A stretch of 64,000 nucleotides of DNA from Streptomyces sp. MA5143a (GTDB lineage: Bacteria; Actinomycetota; Actinomycetes; Streptomycetales; Streptomycetaceae). The DNA is taken from contig NZ_OLMK01000088.1 in NCBI RefSeq assembly GCF_900290235.1, forward strand, positions 80,368 to 144,367, read 5' to 3'. The position numbers and the translations under genes were made by a program. The notes beneath the pieces are model-generated. The model saw only the letters and a list, made by a program, of their open reading frames with translations, was not told the DNA's origin and made no database searches. Shown piece by piece: positions 8,224 to 15,748 of this stretch. Each line of letters opens with the position of its first letter. Positions within the stretch are counted from its first letter, which is position 1.

Positions 8224-10290
8224 TCAGGTGGTGACCGGCCGGAACGTCCAGAGCAGGTTGGTGCTCTGCTGCCATGTCCACTGCTTGGTCACGGACCCTG
8301 AGGCGACCTTGCCGCCGCTGTCGAGGACCAGTCCCGTGCTGCGGTTGGCGATCGAGTACTGGCCCTGGCCGCGGGGGGTGATCCGCCACTGCTGCGTGTC
8401 GCTTCCGTCCCAGACCTTCTGCCGGGCCGGATCGCCGTTGGTGGTGGAGCCCCAACCATCGGCGACCATGCCATTGGCGCGGTTGACGAGCCTGTAGTAA
8501 CCGTCGCCGAGTTCGATCGCCTGCCACTGGAGATTGGTGTGGTCTATCGGCTGCCACTGCTTCAGGTTCGAGCCGCTGGCGACATTGCCACCACTGTCCA
8601 GCGCCAAGCCGCTGGTGACATTGGTCAGGCGGAAGTACTTGTCGGGCCTGAACATCACCTTCAGTGATCTGATCGCGTCGTTGTTGCCGGTCGCCACGAG
8701 GTCGGGGTTGTTCGAGGTGAACGTCCAGGCGGTGCCGGTGAAGTTGTCGCCGGAGTAGCCCGTCACCTGGTAGCCGTCGGGTACCAGGACGGAGGAGGCC
8801 ATGGCGGGCCCCAGGCCCGCGGCGGACAGTTGGGAGGAGGTGTAGCTGCCCAGCGGCAGAATGGCGCTGTTGCCCTGGTAGTTGACGTTCTGGAACACCG
8901 TCGCTGACGTGGAAACCCCGATCGGCATGCCCTGGACCTCGACGCACACCACGGAGACGTTGGCGTCCGGCGCGGCGGCCGGCACGGTGACGTCGATGGT
9001 GCCGCCGCTGATGGTGTACGGGAGCGAGGCCGAGGGGTTGTTCAGGAGATAGACGCGGCGGATCGCGTTGTCGAGCGCCGGGATCCGCAGCTGGCCGTTC
9101 GTGGGCCAGGCGAAGACATGGGCGAAGAGCTTGCCGCTCTTCTTGGTGACCTTCCCCCACGCCGGTTCGAAGGCGAACGGACTGCCGCTGGTTCCGTGAA
9201 TGCTGTCGCTGTATGTCGACATCCATGTGGCCAGGCCGTTCAGGACGCTCTCCGTTCCGGGGGTGACCAGGCCCTCGCCCGTGGGGCCGATGTTCAGCAG
9301 ATAGTTGCCGTCCCGGGAAACCACCGTGACGAGTTCCCGGACGAGGTCCTTCAAGGGTCTGTAGCGGGTCTCGTAGCCCGCGTTGTAACCCCAGGAGCCG
9401 TTCATGGTGGCGCACTTCTCCCACTGCCGGTCCATCGGCGTGGCGGGTACCCCGAACTCCGCGACCGCGTAGTCACCGAGACCGAGATCCCGCTTGACCC
9501 GCTCGTTGACGATGAGGCCGGGCTTGCGGGCGATCAGCCAGTTGTAGAGGTCGACGCCGTCCGACTTCAGCCACCAGTCCGTGAGGGTGGCGCTGGAAGG
9601 CTCGCCGGACCAGTCGCCGTCGAACCACAGCAGAGCCGGGTCGTAGCGGTCCAGCAGTTCCTGGAGCTGCGCCTTCATGTCGGCGATGTAGGCCGTGCGG
9701 GCTGCCTGCGAGGACATCGTGGTGAAACCGCCCCGGTAGCGGTCGGTCTGTGAAGGATGGTTCCAGTCGAGGATCGAGTAGTACAGGCAGAACTTGATCC
9801 CCCGACTCTCGCACTCGCGCTTGAGGTCCCCGAGCACGTCGGTCTGGAAGCCGCTGTAGTCGTGCAGGTTGTACAGCTTGGCGCCGGTGGTGTCGGTGAA
9901 GCTCGCCACCTCGGAGTTCCACATCGCGTAGCCCTCGTGGTGCTTGGCGGTGATCACGAGGTACCTCATGCCGGCGTTCTTGGCGAGTTCGGCGATGGCG
10001 GCGGCGTCGAACTGGCTGGGGTTGAACTTCTGGCTGACCTGCGTCTGGTAGTTCGCCTTGCTCCACCGCTCCAGGTCCATCGCCCACTCACCGTGGCCGA
10101 GCTGTGAGTAGGACCCGAAGTGGATGAACATCCCGAACCGGGCCTGGTACCACCAGTCCATCTTCGAGGGGACGGTGTACGCCTCGGCGGTGGCGGGCCA
10201 CAGGGCCTGCGGCAGCCCGAAGGCCGCCACTCCCCCGGCGAGCGCGGCGGCCTTCATCAGAGAGCGTCTGCTGAGGGGGGTGGAGGACAT
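8224..10290 (-). CDS. Tat-exported GH29 alpha-L-fucosidase with crystallin-like and ricin-type domains
   Basis: The protein is 688 residues from ATG 10290. Residues 8-9 are the twin arginines of a Tat signal (SRRSLM) with a likely cut after ATAEA (37). The GH29 barrel spans about 40-380: GMFIHFGSY, YLVITAKHHEGYAMW and LLWFDGDW, where Asp-224 is the expected catalytic nucleophile. A beta domain follows, then a beta/gamma-crystallin-like unit (VFQNVNYQGNSAILPLGSY) and a C-terminal ricin-type lectin domain with QW repeats (LQWQAIELGDGYYRLVNR, QQWRITPRGQGQYSIANR). It should hydrolyse fucosides outside the cell, with the lectin holding glycans. Transcribed alone; see the direct repeats upstream. 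Confidence 0.93.
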   Translation of the reverse strand: MSSTPLSRRSLMKAAALAGGVAAFGLPQALWPATAEAYTVPSKMDWWYQARFGMFIHFGSYSQLGHGEWAMDLERWSKANYQTQVSQKFNPSQFDAAAIAELAKNAGMRYLVITAKHHEGYAMWNSEVASFTDTTGAKLYNLHDYSGFQTDVLGDLKRECESRGIKFCLYYSILDWNHPSQTDRYRGGFTTMSSQAARTAYIADMKAQLQELLDRYDPALLWFDGDWSGEPSSATLTDWWLKSDGVDLYNWLIARKPGLIVNERVKRDLGLGDYAVAEFGVPATPMDRQWEKCATMNGSWGYNAGYETRYRPLKDLVRELVTVVSRDGNYLLNIGPTGEGLVTPGTESVLNGLATWMSTYSDSIHGTSGSPFAFEPAWGKVTKKSGKLFAHVFAWPTNGQLRIPALDNAIRRVYLLNNPSASLPYTISGGTIDVTVPAAAPDANVSVVCVEVQGMPIGVSTSATVFQNVNYQGNSAILPLGSYTSSQLSAAGLGPAMASSVLVPDGYQVTGYSGDNFTGTAWTFTSNNPDLVATGNNDAIRSLKVMFRPDKYFRLTNVTSGLALDSGGNVASGSNLKQWQPIDHTNLQWQAIELGDGYYRLVNRANGMVADGWGSTTNGDPARQKVWDGSDTQQWRITPRGQGQYSIANRSTGLVLDSGGKVASGSVTKQWTWQQSTNLLWTFRPVTT

Positions 10291-10399
10291 GACGCGGCTC
10301 CATGTGTCGGGGGGGAGGAATGGCAGAGCGAGGGGAGCGGAGCAGCGGCACGACATCGCTGCCGCACTCCGCGCCCCTCCCACGAAGACATCGGATGGA

Positions 10400-10429
10400 T
10401 TTATAGGAGACCGGACAGGGTCACGTCCA
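10400..10429 (-). promoter_or_regulatory. Candidate fucosidase promoter
   Basis: On the minus strand TGGACG (10429-10424, four of six matches to TTGACA) is followed after 18 bases by TATAAA (10405-10400, five of six to TATAAT). This AT-rich box is unusual for the region. The start codon is about 110 bases downstream. Confidence 0.45.
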
Positions 10430-10484
10430 TAGCGCGGACGACAATTGAGCCAAACTCCCTGGAAAAATGGGGTGGTCCATAGCG
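10425..10484. repeat. Direct repeat GTCCATAGCG, possible operator pair
   Basis: GTCCATAGCG occurs at 10425-10434 and 10475-10484, with starts 50 bases apart (about five helical turns). The proximal copy overlaps the candidate -35 box of the fucosidase promoter. This suits a repressor that binds two sites on the same DNA face, but no regulator is identified. Confidence 0.4.
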
Positions 10485-10659
10485 AGACATGAGCCGAGCG
10501 GCCAATCCGTCGGCGATTCATGGACTATACGTAGGACCTCTCGACGAGAGATGGCACGACTGCCGACAGGAACCGGCGGGGTGGGAGCCGAGCGGCTCGG
10601 CGGTGCCCGGTGCGGCCGGGGGTACTGTGACGGCACCGACGGCGAGGCGGGTGGTGGGT

Positions 10660-11352
10660 ATGGAGTGGCGGGAGTACGCGGAGCAGATGGCTCTGCTCGC
10701 GCGGAATCTGCTGGCTCAGGACTCGGTCCAGGCGACCCTGGACGAGATCGCGGCGTCGGCGGTGAAACTGGTCGACGGCTGTGACGCGGCCGGGATCCTC
10801 GCCGTGCGCAAGGGCCAGGCGGTGACCCTGGCCGCCTGCGGGGACGTGGTGCAGGAGTGCGACCGCCTTCAGGGCGAGCTGGGCGAGGGGCCCTGCTTCG
10901 ACCTCGCCCGCCGGAAGGACGGCGAGCGCCTGTACCGGATAGCGGACCTGACCCGGCCCGAGCCCACCTGGGAGCGGTTCGCGACCCACGCCGGCGAGCT
11001 GGGCATCGGCAGCATGACCGGTGTGCTGCTCTACACCAGCGACGAGGATTTCGGCGCCCTCAACCTGTACTCCCGCCGGCCCGGCGCGTTCGGCGAGGAC
11101 ATCGAGACCGCCGGGTGGCTGCTGGCCTCCCACGCCGCGGTCGCCCTGGCCGACGCCCGCACCATCGACCAGCTCGAACACGCCCTGGAGACACGGCACG
11201 CCATCGGCGAGGCCATGGGGATGCTCATGGAGCGCCACCGGCTGAGCCAGGACGAGGCGTTCGACGTGCTGCGCCGTATCTCCCAGCACCACAACATCAA
11301 GCTGCGGGACGTCGCCCAGCGGGTGCGCGACGAGCACACCGACCGGAAGTGA
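10660..11352 (+). CDS. GAF and ANTAR domain RNA-binding regulator
   Basis: The protein is 230 residues from ATG 10660; in-frame GTG codons at 10651, 10654 and 10627 are alternatives. The GAF sensor domain spans about residues 10-155 (DEIAASAVKLVDGCDAAGIL, then GSMTGVLLYTSDEDFGALNL). The ANTAR domain is at about 165-222 with the typical IGEAMGMLMERHRLSQDEAF and later LRRISQHHNIKLRDVA. ANTAR domains bind paired RNA hairpins and prevent termination. Its RNA targets are unknown and no hairpin pair was seen next to it. It converges with the VOC gene. Confidence 0.9.
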   Translation: MEWREYAEQMALLARNLLAQDSVQATLDEIAASAVKLVDGCDAAGILAVRKGQAVTLAACGDVVQECDRLQGELGEGPCFDLARRKDGERLYRIADLTRPEPTWERFATHAGELGIGSMTGVLLYTSDEDFGALNLYSRRPGAFGEDIETAGWLLASHAAVALADARTIDQLEHALETRHAIGEAMGMLMERHRLSQDEAFDVLRRISQHHNIKLRDVAQRVRDEHTDRK

Positions 11353-11394
11353 CCGGCCCGCCCGGGCTCCGGTGGGCCTGACCGGTCATCGCGT

Positions 11395-12111
11395 TCAGGG
11401 CATGTCCTGGTCGTCCATCAGCTCCGCCAGACGCGCGAGGTCGTCGCGGGCCGAGTCCCGTTCCCCGGTGGTCAGGTGGACCGCCGTGGCCTCGGAGAGC
11501 GCGGAGGTCGCCCTCTCCTCGTCACCGAGGCGTCTGGCTGCATCGGCGCGCAGCACCAGCAGGCGCAGCAGTTGCACAGGAGTGGGGTGTTCGTCGGTAC
11601 GGCCGAGGGCCTGGTCGATGACCTTGGCGGCTGCCGCCGGGTCCTCCCGGGAGTCCGCGAACAGCGATGCGTAGTGCAGGGCCCGGGCGAAGGTCCCCTT
11701 GGGCGCGGGCCGGTGGTGCTGGTCCTCGCTGATCGGCTGGCCTACACGGACGCAGTTGCCGCCGGGGTCGGTCATGAGGAACTGCCGCACGCCGTGCGAG
11801 GCGTCCCGCAGCGCCCCGATGCGCGGCAGTCCGCGACTCGGGACCCTTCCGTACGCGGCCTTGAGTCCAGCCTGGAAGGCGCGGTGCAGCCCGTCGACGT
11901 CATCGGTGCGGACGTAGCAGGTGCTGAACGATCGGGTCGGGTCGTAGTGCTTCATCCCGAAGAACTGCAGCTGGATGCCGCCCCGTTCGACCACGGCGTA
12001 GGGGTTGGGGCTCGTCTGCCGGAACGTCACGTCGAACCCGAGGGCGGTGTAGAAGTCGAGGACGGGTTGAAGGGTGCGGCACGGGAGTATCGGAATCGTC
12101 GTCTCAGTCAC
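11395..12111 (-). CDS. VOC-family (glyoxalase/bleomycin-resistance-like) protein with helical C-terminal region
   Basis: The protein is 238 residues. Residues 1-130 form a VOC fold: MTETTIPILPCRTLQPVLDF, then IQLQFFGMKHYDP, and TDPGGNCVRVG at the end. Bleomycin-resistance and fosfomycin-resistance proteins share this fold. The extra 100 residues (about 135-238) are Ala/Arg-rich amphipathic helices reminiscent of TPR repeats (DPAAAAKVIDQALG, LLRLLVLRADAARRLGDEERA), an unusual addition. Substrate unknown. A perfect dyad lies 10 bases upstream of the start codon. Confidence 0.85.
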   Translation of the reverse strand: MTETTIPILPCRTLQPVLDFYTALGFDVTFRQTSPNPYAVVERGGIQLQFFGMKHYDPTRSFSTCYVRTDDVDGLHRAFQAGLKAAYGRVPSRGLPRIGALRDASHGVRQFLMTDPGGNCVRVGQPISEDQHHRPAPKGTFARALHYASLFADSREDPAAAAKVIDQALGRTDEHPTPVQLLRLLVLRADAARRLGDEERATSALSEATAVHLTTGERDSARDDLARLAELMDDQDMP

Positions 12112-12121
12112 GCCTCCAATC

Positions 12122-12137
12122 TAGTCAAACTTGACTA
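12122..12137. promoter_or_regulatory. Perfect inverted repeat, candidate MarR-type operator
   Basis: TAGTCAA (12122-12128) and TTGACTA (12131-12137) are separated by two bases. The size and AT content fit MarR-family operators, and the position just upstream of the VOC start suits repression. No MarR gene lies next to it, so the regulator would act from elsewhere. Confidence 0.5.
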
Positions 12138-12163
12138 CAGCGGAGGCGGTGAAGAGGAACAAG

Positions 12164-12213
12164 CCGACCGCTGACGCCGCCGGGGGCAGCACCCCGGCGG
12201 CGTCAGCGGTCGG
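12164..12213 (-). terminator. Strong terminator hairpin after GAPDH
   Basis: A perfect 22-bp stem (12164-12185 with 12192-12213) encloses a 6-base loop. It lies 33 bases beyond the GAPDH stop codon on its strand. It also insulates the VOC promoter region from GAPDH transcription. Confidence 0.85.
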
Positions 12214-12246
12214 TCAGCGGGTCGGTCGGCAGCGTTCAGCAGCCGT

Positions 12247-13245
12247 TCAGCGGGCGGCGAGGAGGTCGAGCGTGTCGATCACCCGGTTCGAGAAGCCCCA
12301 CTCGTTGTCGTACCAGGCGACGACCTTGATGTGGCGGCCGTCGACGCGGGTGAGGGCCGAGTCGAAGATCGACGACGCGGGGTTGCCCGTGATGTCGGAC
12401 GACACGAGCGGATCCTCGGAGTACTCGAGGATGCCGGCGAGCGGCCCCTCCGCCGCGGCACGGTAGGCCGCGAGCACGTCGTCGCGCGTCACGTCGCGGG
12501 CGACGGTCGTGTTGAGTTCGACGATCGAGCCGACCGGCACCGGTACGCGGATCGAGTCGCCCGACAGCTTGCCGTCGAGGTTCGGCAGCACCAGGCCGAT
12601 CGCCTTGGCGGCGCCGGTCGTGGTCGGCACGATGTTGACGCCGGCGGCGCGGGCGCGACGGGCGTCGCGGTGCGGACCGTCCTGGAGGTTCTGCTCCTGC
12701 GTGTAGGCGTGCACCGTCGTCATGAACCCGTGCTCGATACCGGCGAGTTGGTCGAGGACCGCGGCCAGCGGGGCGAGCGCGTTGGTGGTGCAGGACGCGT
12801 TCGAGACGATCGTGTGCACGTCCGGGTCGTAGGCGTCGGTGTTGACCCCGAACGCGAGGGTGACGTCCGCGCCGTCCGACGGGGCGCTGACGAGCACCTT
12901 CCTCGCGCCCGCGTCGAGGTGGGCGCGGGCGGCCTTCGCCGAGGTGAAGCGGCCGGTGGCCTCCAGGACGATGTCGACGCCGAGTTCGGCCCACGGGAGC
13001 TGCGCCGGCTCGCGCTCGGCCAGCACCGTGATCCGGCGGCCGTCGACGACGAGGACGTTGCCGTCGACGGTCACCGGCCGCCCGAGCCGGCCGGCCGTGC
13101 TGTCGTACGCGAGCAGCCGGGCGAGCGTGGCGGGCTCGGTCAGGTCGTTGACGGCGACGACCTCGAGGGCGCTGTCGCGCTCCAGCAGTGCGCGCAGCAC
13201 GTTGCGTCCGATGCGGCCGAAACCGTTGATGGCGATGCGAGTCAT
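12247..13245 (-). CDS. gap: Type I glyceraldehyde-3-phosphate dehydrogenase
   Basis: The protein is 332 residues, the family's normal length, starting at ATG 13245 with MTRIAINGFGRIGRNVLRA, the NAD-binding motif. The catalytic Cys-152 is in SNASCTTNALAPL and the catalytic His in TTVHAYTQEQN. It oxidises glyceraldehyde-3-phosphate to 1,3-bisphosphoglycerate in glycolysis. Streptomyces genomes usually carry more than one gap gene, and this one stands apart from pgk and tpi, so it is probably the accessory copy. A GlxA-type regulator lies upstream on the same strand; control by it is inferred from position. A strong terminator follows. Confidence 0.95.
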   Translation of the reverse strand: MTRIAINGFGRIGRNVLRALLERDSALEVVAVNDLTEPATLARLLAYDSTAGRLGRPVTVDGNVLVVDGRRITVLAEREPAQLPWAELGVDIVLEATGRFTSAKAARAHLDAGARKVLVSAPSDGADVTLAFGVNTDAYDPDVHTIVSNASCTTNALAPLAAVLDQLAGIEHGFMTTVHAYTQEQNLQDGPHRDARRARAAGVNIVPTTTGAAKAIGLVLPNLDGKLSGDSIRVPVPVGSIVELNTTVARDVTRDDVLAAYRAAAEGPLAGILEYSEDPLVSSDITGNPASSIFDSALTRVDGRHIKVVAWYDNEWGFSNRVIDTLDLLAAR

Positions 13246-13465
13246 GAGTGGGGTCCCTTCCCTTCGCCACCAGGCTCGCCTGTCGGCAGGCACGCTGACA
13301 GTGGCGGCATCGCCATGGTTCAAAAGGATCGCGCCAGGCGGGTCGGGGGCGGGGAGCGTCCGGCGGGCAGGCCACTCGTCCCAGGTGGGAGGCGGGCTAC
13401 GGGCGAGGGGCGGCCCGCGCCGGGCAGGTCACTCGCCCCCCGGGGGGCTGCGCGCCCCCGGCGGC

Positions 13466-14422
13466 TCACTCGCCCCGTGTGAACGTGCGCCGGTACTCGG
13501 TCGGGGTGGTGCCGAGGATGCGCTGGAAGTGCAGACGCAGGTTGGCGCCGGTGCCGAGACCGACGTCGGCGGCGATCTGTTCGACGCCGCGCTCCGAGCG
13601 TTCGAGCAGTTCGCGGGCCAGGTCGATACGGGCGCGCATGACCCACTGCATCGGCGTGTAGCCGGTCTCCTCGACGAAGCGCCGGGAGAACGTGCGCGGC
13701 GAGACCCCCGCCTGGCGGGCCAGCAGGTCGAGGGTGAGGGGATCGCCGAGCCGGTGCAGCGCCCACTCGCGGGTGGCGGCGAACCGTTCACCGAGCGGCT
13801 CGGGCACGCTGCGCGGCACGTACTGGGCCTGGCCGCCACTGCGGTAGGGGGCCGCGACCAGCCGCCGGGCCGCGTGGTTGGACGCGGCCACTCCGAGGTC
13901 GCCGCGCAGGATGTGCAGGCACAGGTCGATGCCTGAGGCGGCGCCCGCCGAGGTGAGCACGCTGCCCTCGTCGACGAACAGCACGTTCTCGTCGACCTGG
14001 ACGAGCGGGTGCCGGGCCATGAGCGCCCGCGTGTAGTGCCAGTGCGTCGTGGCGCGCTTGCCGTCGAGCAGGCCCGTGGCGGCGAGCGCGAAGGCGCCGG
14101 TCGAGATGGCGGCGAGCCGCGCGCCCCTCGCATGGGCGGCGATCAGCGCGTCCACGACGGCGCGCGGCGGGTCCTCGCGGTCCGGGAACCGGTAGCCGGG
14201 GACGAAGACGATGTCGGCCCACGCCAGGGCGTCGAGGCCGTGGTCGACGTGGTACGCGAGGCCGTCGCCCCCGGTCACGAGACCGGGTGTCGCCCCGCAC
14301 ACCCGCACCTCGTACGGCATGCTCGCGCGCGTCGTGAAGACCTGCGCGGGGATTCCGACGTCGAGCGGCTTCGCGCCCTCCAGCACGAGGACGGCGACGC
14401 GATGCAGACGGGAGGCTGGCAC
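13466..14422 (-). CDS. GlxA-family AraC regulator with DJ-1/PfpI domain
   Basis: The protein is 318 residues. The N-terminal DJ-1/PfpI-like domain (about 8-180) contains RVAVLVLEGAKPLDVGIPAQVF and the nucleophile-elbow region LAAISTGAFALAATGLLDG. At the elbow the Cys typical of active DJ-1 proteins is Ser, so hydrolase activity is unlikely. The C-terminal AraC domain (about 215-315) has LLARQAGVSPRTFSRRFVEE and a second helix-turn-helix (QIAADVGLGTGANLRLHFQ). It lies 220 bases upstream of gap on the same strand and may sense a metabolite to control it (inference). The 220-base gap contains GC-rich palindromes but no clear gene. Confidence 0.9.
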   Translation of the reverse strand: MPASRLHRVAVLVLEGAKPLDVGIPAQVFTTRASMPYEVRVCGATPGLVTGGDGLAYHVDHGLDALAWADIVFVPGYRFPDREDPPRAVVDALIAAHARGARLAAISTGAFALAATGLLDGKRATTHWHYTRALMARHPLVQVDENVLFVDEGSVLTSAGAASGIDLCLHILRGDLGVAASNHAARRLVAAPYRSGGQAQYVPRSVPEPLGERFAATREWALHRLGDPLTLDLLARQAGVSPRTFSRRFVEETGYTPMQWVMRARIDLARELLERSERGVEQIAADVGLGTGANLRLHFQRILGTTPTEYRRTFTRGE

Positions 14423-14527
14423 GGGAAGAGGTTACGTGGGACGACCGCCGGTGGATCCAGCTGTGATCGTTCTCAGGCGGGGCCGACGGTTCCCGTGCGC
14501 CGACCCCGGACCCTCGTCGGCCCGCGG

Positions 14528-15232
14528 TCACGGCGCTGAGCTCTCCTGACGAGAAGCCTTCCCGGCGTCGTCCGGCCCCGGTCGTCCCGGTCCGGCCGCA
14601 TAGGCCAGCGGGGGTGCGATGGCTTGGGCGTCGACTCCCTCGCCGACCCACAGCCCGATGAAGAACGCGGCGGTCGCCTCCAGGAGCCCGGCTCGTTCGA
14701 GACCGCCGCCGACCACGGGCTCGCAGCCGACATCCCGTACCAACTGGTGTACGAGTGCTAGAGCCGTTTCGTCGTCTCCGCAGACCGGAACGGCCAGTGG
14801 CCGCCCGTCGAAGACGGGGGGCGACATGCGCCACACGTTCTCGTGGCAGAGATTGAACGCCTTGACCACCTGGGTTCCCGGTGCCGCCGCGGCCAGTTGC
14901 TGTGCGGCCGAGAGGCCGTTCCGTGTCAGCAGTCGGAAGCCCGGACCGACCGGATTGGAACAGTCGATCAGCACCTTGCCGCGCAGGGCCGCCCGGAGTT
15001 CCCGCGCCACGCTCGCTCCTGCGCCGAAGGGCAGCGCGGCCAGCACCACCTGGGCGAACTCGGCCGCCGCACGCAGACCGGCCGGCTGCGCGCTGCCCCC
15101 GAGGCGCGCCGCGAGACGTTCCGCCTTCTGAGCGTTCCGTCCTCCGATGGTCACCTCGTGCCCGGCCCGGACCCAGTGGGCGGCCAGCGCGTCCGCCATG
15201 TTGCCCGTGCCCAGTACGCCGATTCTCATCAC
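14528..15232 (-). CDS. NAD(P)-binding F420-reductase-like oxidoreductase
   Basis: The protein is 234 residues and opens with MRIGVLGTGNMADALAAHWV, the Rossmann loop GxGxxA of the NADP/F420 oxidoreductase and ProC-like group. GHEVTIGGRNAQKAE carries the NADP-selecting Arg after the second strand. KVLIDCSNPVGPG and VVKAFNLCHENVW match the FNO-like family, whose members pass electrons between NADPH and F420 or have unknown substrates. The gene is divergent from the HxlR-type regulator at 15295 with only 62 bases between, so that regulator probably controls it. Confidence 0.85.
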   Translation of the reverse strand: MMRIGVLGTGNMADALAAHWVRAGHEVTIGGRNAQKAERLAARLGGSAQPAGLRAAAEFAQVVLAALPFGAGASVARELRAALRGKVLIDCSNPVGPGFRLLTRNGLSAAQQLAAAAPGTQVVKAFNLCHENVWRMSPPVFDGRPLAVPVCGDDETALALVHQLVRDVGCEPVVGGGLERAGLLEATAAFFIGLWVGEGVDAQAIAPPLAYAAGPGRPGPDDAGKASRQESSAP

Positions 15233-15294
15233 TCATGCCCTCCCCTGGACTGCTTGGAGCGTTTGCAACGACGCTAGAGGGTCGGTCGGGCACC

Positions 15295-15675
15295 ATGTGG
15301 TACGTGACGACCGACGCTCGCCTCGCCGACTGCCGTGCCCGCCTGGCCTTCGACCTCCTGTCCCACACCTGGAACGCCGTCGTGATCTGGGCACTGCGCG
15401 ACGGCCCCAGACGCCCGGTCGAACTACGCCGGGTCATCGGGGGGATCAGCTCCAAGGTCCTCACCGAGACACTCCGGCGCCTGCGGTCCAACGGACTGGT
15501 GGACCGGCAGGCGCACCCCGGAGCGCCACCACGCGTCGAGTACCGACTCACCGCCCTGGGGCGGACGTTGCTCGCACCCATCGACGCTGTCGGAGCATGG
15601 GCCGTCGAGCATGGCGATGAGGTCATGGCTGCGCAGGAAGCCGAATGCACCGCCACCCACTCGCGATCGGAGTGA
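15295..15675 (+). CDS. HxlR-family winged-helix regulator
   Basis: The protein is 126 residues from ATG 15295. It has the HxlR winged helix: LLSHTWNAVVIWALRDGPRRP, then ELRRVIGGISSKVLTETLRRL as the recognition helix, and VEYRLTALGRTLL as the wing. Cys-13 lies near the N terminus, where redox-sensing members carry a reactive Cys. It is divergent from the oxidoreductase. The 62-base gap contains CGTT-TGC-AACG (15260-15270), a short dyad that might be the operator. Confidence 0.88.
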   Translation: MWYVTTDARLADCRARLAFDLLSHTWNAVVIWALRDGPRRPVELRRVIGGISSKVLTETLRRLRSNGLVDRQAHPGAPPRVEYRLTALGRTLLAPIDAVGAWAVEHGDEVMAAQEAECTATHSRSE

Positions 15676-15711
15676 GCGCCGACGGCCCCGGCGGGCCGGG
15701 GGGCCGTCCGT

Positions 15712-15739
15712 GCCCGCCCGCCGTCGGGGGCGGGCGGGC
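15712..15739. terminator. Bidirectional hairpin
   Basis: GCCCGCCCGCC (15712-15722) pairs with GGCGGGCGGGC (15729-15739). It sits between the 3' ends of the HxlR gene and the kinase gene. Confidence 0.65.
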
Positions 15740-15748
15740 TCGGGTGGG

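Larger units (their letters stand above)
10291..10659. other. Divergent intergenic region
   Basis: This region lies between the fucosidase (minus) and the GAF-ANTAR gene (plus). It holds a candidate fucosidase promoter and a 10-base direct repeat. No gene is seen; frames open upstream of the GAF-ANTAR start are arginine-rich. Confidence 0.5.

Noticed and set aside
13430..13465. GC-rich palindrome GCCCCCCGGGGGGC as a terminator
   Set aside because: It has no loop and lies in generally GC-rich filler; hairpin formation from it alone is doubtful.
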